Positions 61,896 through 64,000 of a DNA stretch of 64,000 nt are shown piece after piece. A program made the translations under genes and the position numbers. The stretch covers positions 38,349 to 102,348 of the forward strand of contig CACMOJ010000002.1 of assembly GCA_902615325.1 (NCBI GenBank), written 5' to 3'. The notes under the pieces were generated by a model, which saw nothing but the letters and a program-made list of their open reading frames with translations, did no database searches and had not been told where the DNA came from. Source of the stretch: an uncultured SAR116 cluster alpha proteobacterium (GTDB lineage Bacteria; Pseudomonadota; Alphaproteobacteria; Puniceispirillales; Marisalimonadaceae). The number at the start of each line of letters is the position of its first letter. Positions within the stretch are counted from its first letter, which is position 1.

Positions 61896-62658
61896 TCTTA
61901 TTAATTTTTACAATGGTAAAATTCTTCATCAAAGACTTGGAAAAGTAAAACATAAATTTATAAATTTACATCTTTTTTTACTAATCAATATTTCAAATAT
62001 TAAAAGTTGTGATATGTCATATGTTTCTGGCAAAGTTAGATTATTGTCTATTAATAAATTTAATATTCTATCGTGGTACGTTAATGATCATGGAGACCGA
62101 AAGAATCAAAAAGTCGAAAAATTGAAAGAATATATAATTAGATTATCAAAAGTAAAAAAATTTGATGACATTCATTTGTTATGTTTCCCAAGAATTTTTA
62201 ACTTTGGATTTAATCCAATTTCAATATATTTTTTTTCCTATAATAATAAAATTACACACACCATATATGAAGTTAAAAATACATTTGGTGACATTCATCA
62301 TTACATAACAAACAATAAAGTTTCTAAGAGTAGATTTAATAAAAATATGTTTGTGTCACCTTTTTTTAAAAATGATGGAAATTATGAGATTTTATCAAAA
62401 TTTCGAGACAAGTCAGTTTTTGTAAAAATCAATTATGTAGTAAAAAATAAAATAAGATTAAAAGCATTTTTAAATGCTACAATAATTAAAAGTGATAATA
62501 TTACGTTATTGTTAGCATTAGTTAAAAATTTAATATTTCCTGGAAAAGTATGGATAAATATTCATTATCAAGCATTGAAATTATTTTTAAAAAAAATTAA
62601 GATCGAAAAAAAACCCTTAGAAAATAAAGTCAAACATACCTTTGTAGAAAAATCATAA
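61888..62658 (+). CDS. DUF1365-family protein
   Basis: A 256-residue DUF1365 protein: IYNGKILHQRLGKVKHKF-type start (FYNGKILHQRLGKVKHKF), a middle HLLCFPRIFNFGFNPISIYFF, EVKNTFGDIHHY and a C-terminal FPGKVWINIHYQALKLF. The biochemical role of the family is unknown. The fixed linkage to CFA-like methyltransferases points to modified fatty acids. It overlaps the flavoprotein gene by 8 nt and is followed 1 nt later by the methyltransferase. Confidence 0.92.
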   Translation: MNSLINFYNGKILHQRLGKVKHKFINLHLFLLINISNIKSCDMSYVSGKVRLLSINKFNILSWYVNDHGDRKNQKVEKLKEYIIRLSKVKKFDDIHLLCFPRIFNFGFNPISIYFFSYNNKITHTIYEVKNTFGDIHHYITNNKVSKSRFNKNMFVSPFFKNDGNYEILSKFRDKSVFVKINYVVKNKIRLKAFLNATIIKSDNITLLLALVKNLIFPGKVWINIHYQALKLFLKKIKIEKKPLENKVKHTFVEKS

Positions 62659-62659
62659 A

Positions 62660-63826
62660 ATGAATATCTGGATAAAAATCTTTATATTAGCTTTGAATAA
62701 TTTGAAATATGGTAAATTAAAATTATCAATCGATGGAAATCATCATTTTATTTCTGGAGAGTTTTCAGGGCCTAATGCTGACTTAAAAATTGAAAATAAA
62801 GATGCTATAAAAAAAATTTTACTCGAAGGTTCTGTTGCATTCGGTGAAGAGTACGTTAATGGTAATATTAAAACATCAGATTTAGAGAATTTATTAAGTT
62901 ATTTTGCTGTTAATAATGATGAAGCTGAAAAAAATATAAAGTATAATCTGTTATTCAAAATTAAAAATAAATTGAACCATTATTTCAATAAAAATACAAA
63001 AAAAGGATCAAAAAAAAATATCCATTCACATTATGATTTAGGAAATAATTTTTATAAAATTTGGCTTGATAAATCAATGACATATTCATCAGCAATTTTT
63101 AAAAATGAAACTGACAATTTACAAATAGCTCAAAAAAATAAATATAATCAATTATTAAAACTAGCTGAGATTAAAGATAGTGATGCAGTATTAGAAATTG
63201 GCTCTGGTTGGGGAGGTTTAGTTGATCAAATAACAAGTTATTTTAATTGTAAAATTACAACAACAACAATTTCTGAAGAACAGTATAAATATGTAACATC
63301 AAAATTTTTAAAAATTAAAAATAAAAATATTAATATATTGAAAAAAGATTATAGAGATCTTACAGGTAAATTTGATAAAATAATATCTATAGAAATGTTT
63401 GAAGCTGTAGGTAAAGAATTTTGGAATATTTATTTTAAAAAATTGAAATCTCTACTAAATCAAAATGGAATTATAGTCTTACAAATAATTACAATTAAAG
63501 ACAATGCATATAATTATTATAAAAATAATCCAGACTTTATTCAAAAACATATTTTTCCAGGAGGCATGTTACCGAGTCTAAATATACTTAAGAAGATATT
63601 AGAAAATAATAAATTAAAAATAATTGAAAATAAAAATTATCCAGAACACTATGCAAAAACTCTTTCAAACTGGAGAAACAATTTTAACTCATCCTTGAAT
63701 GAAATTAAAAAAAATGGATTTGATGAAAGATTTATAAGATTGTGGAATTATTACTTAGCTTATTGTGAAAGTGGTTTTAAAACTAAAAGAATTGGTCTTA
63801 ATCAAATCAAAATTATACACAACTAA
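62660..63826 (+). CDS. cyclopropane-fatty-acyl-phospholipid synthase-family methyltransferase
   Basis: A 388-residue lipid methyltransferase. SHYDLGNNFYKIWLDKSMTYSS near residue 120 and the SAM motif VLEIGSGWGGLVDQI near 180 are CFA hallmarks, with SIEMFEAVGKEFW next and HIFPGGMLPS later. It would transfer a methyl or methylene group to unsaturated acyl chains in membrane lipids. In related operons such genes protect against singlet oxygen. Its final 4 nt overlap the convergent NTF2-like gene. Confidence 0.92.
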   Translation: MNIWIKIFILALNNLKYGKLKLSIDGNHHFISGEFSGPNADLKIENKDAIKKILLEGSVAFGEEYVNGNIKTSDLENLLSYFAVNNDEAEKNIKYNLLFKIKNKLNHYFNKNTKKGSKKNIHSHYDLGNNFYKIWLDKSMTYSSAIFKNETDNLQIAQKNKYNQLLKLAEIKDSDAVLEIGSGWGGLVDQITSYFNCKITTTTISEEQYKYVTSKFLKIKNKNINILKKDYRDLTGKFDKIISIEMFEAVGKEFWNIYFKKLKSLLNQNGIIVLQIITIKDNAYNYYKNNPDFIQKHIFPGGMLPSLNILKKILENNKLKIIENKNYPEHYAKTLSNWRNNFNSSLNEIKKNGFDERFIRLWNYYLAYCESGFKTKRIGLNQIKIIHN

Positions 63827-64000
63827 ATTCGCTTTCGTACTAGATTTAAAACAACTTTAAATAGCATTCCAATTACTGGTATTTTAATATAAAAATTATT
63901 ATAACTATCCCAATAGTCAATATGAGAAATAATTTTTTTATTTTTACTTAGTTTAACCTCTGAGATACCAAAAATAGAATTATTTTTATTAAATGCAAAA
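63823..64000 (-). CDS. NTF2-like protein, partial (N-terminus beyond window)
   Basis: Minus-strand frame, open to the right edge, ending TAG at 63823. The 58 residues seen, with GISEVKLSKNKKIISHIDYW and DSYNNFYIKIPVIGMLFKVV, match the C-terminal half of NTF2/SnoaL-like proteins (H-DYWD motif, -P--G---). Such a gene accompanies photolyase/CFA clusters elsewhere. It overlaps the methyltransferase gene by 4 nt, tail to tail. Confidence 0.75.
   Translation of the reverse strand, partial: FAFNKNNSIFGISEVKLSKNKKIISHIDYWDSYNNFYIKIPVIGMLFKVVLNLVRKRI

Noticed and set aside
1..64000. CRISPR array
   Set aside because: No series of regularly spaced direct repeats was found on either strand.
1..64000. 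Insertion sequence or transposase
   Set aside because: No transposase motifs or terminal inverted repeats were seen; the only mobile-element gene is the tyrosine integrase and its remnant.

Overview
The window is a gene-dense, strongly AT-rich stretch of a bacterial chromosome. GC looks to be near 30% by eye; I did not compute it. The gene content points to a free-living, streamlined marine alphaproteobacterium, perhaps of the SAR11 or HIMB59/AEGEAN-169 type. Supporting signs are an AapJQMP general amino-acid ABC transporter, an NDUFS4-type complex I accessory subunit, an ErpA-type carrier, the pcm-tolC-valS and dgt-argS-SPOR gene orders, three Fe(II)/2-oxoglutarate dioxygenases, very short spacers and several convergent genes whose ends overlap. 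The species cannot be fixed from this sequence alone.

Layout. 1-9.1 kb is housekeeping: a SPOR-domain protein (cut by the left edge), argS, dgt, erpA, xth, an IlvD-family dehydratase and valS, followed by tolC and pcm to 11 kb. 11.1-16.4 kb is a selenium/sulfur block: tRNA-Cys, a fused oxidoreductase-SelD protein, the selenouridine synthase MnmH, tRNA-Asn, cysteine synthase and a mercaptopyruvate sulfurtransferase. 16.4-21.9 kb holds aapPMQJ, with a terminator after aapJ, and a cystathionine beta-lyase-like gene. 21.8-31 kb mixes dioxygenases, small secreted proteins, a lipoprotein, tRNA-Arg, an Hsp20, an MFS carrier, a GST, a gamma-glutamylcyclotransferase-like gene and a decayed DUF924 gene. 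31.4-39.5 kb looks catabolic: an enolase-superfamily dehydratase, a PhyH dioxygenase and an extended SDR, then an SDR plus zinc dehydrogenase pair resembling IdnO/IdnD. 39.6-49.7 kb holds HPF, a CBS protein, tiny membrane proteins, two methyltransferases, several small alpha/beta-barrel proteins and at least one more decayed region.

49.8-55.0 kb is the clearest mobile or accessory zone. It holds an intact tyrosine integrase downstream of tRNA-Arg(UCG), a 100-bp remnant of a second integrase, a DUF2938 membrane gene caught between them, and a 1.8-kb islet at tRNA-Val(GAC). The islet carries a translationally coupled HNH nuclease-HIT hydrolase pair and is bounded by a 44-bp duplication of the 5' half of the tRNA.

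55-64 kb contains a cyclophilin-like protein, a thioesterase, an N-formylglutamate amidohydrolase, bifunctional MnmC, a YcgN-type CxxCxxCC protein and a photolyase-flavoprotein-DUF1365-CFA-like methyltransferase operon meeting an NTF2-like gene at the right edge. MnmC and MnmH act on the same wobble uridine, so the sulfur, selenium and tRNA-modification genes of the window form one functional thread.
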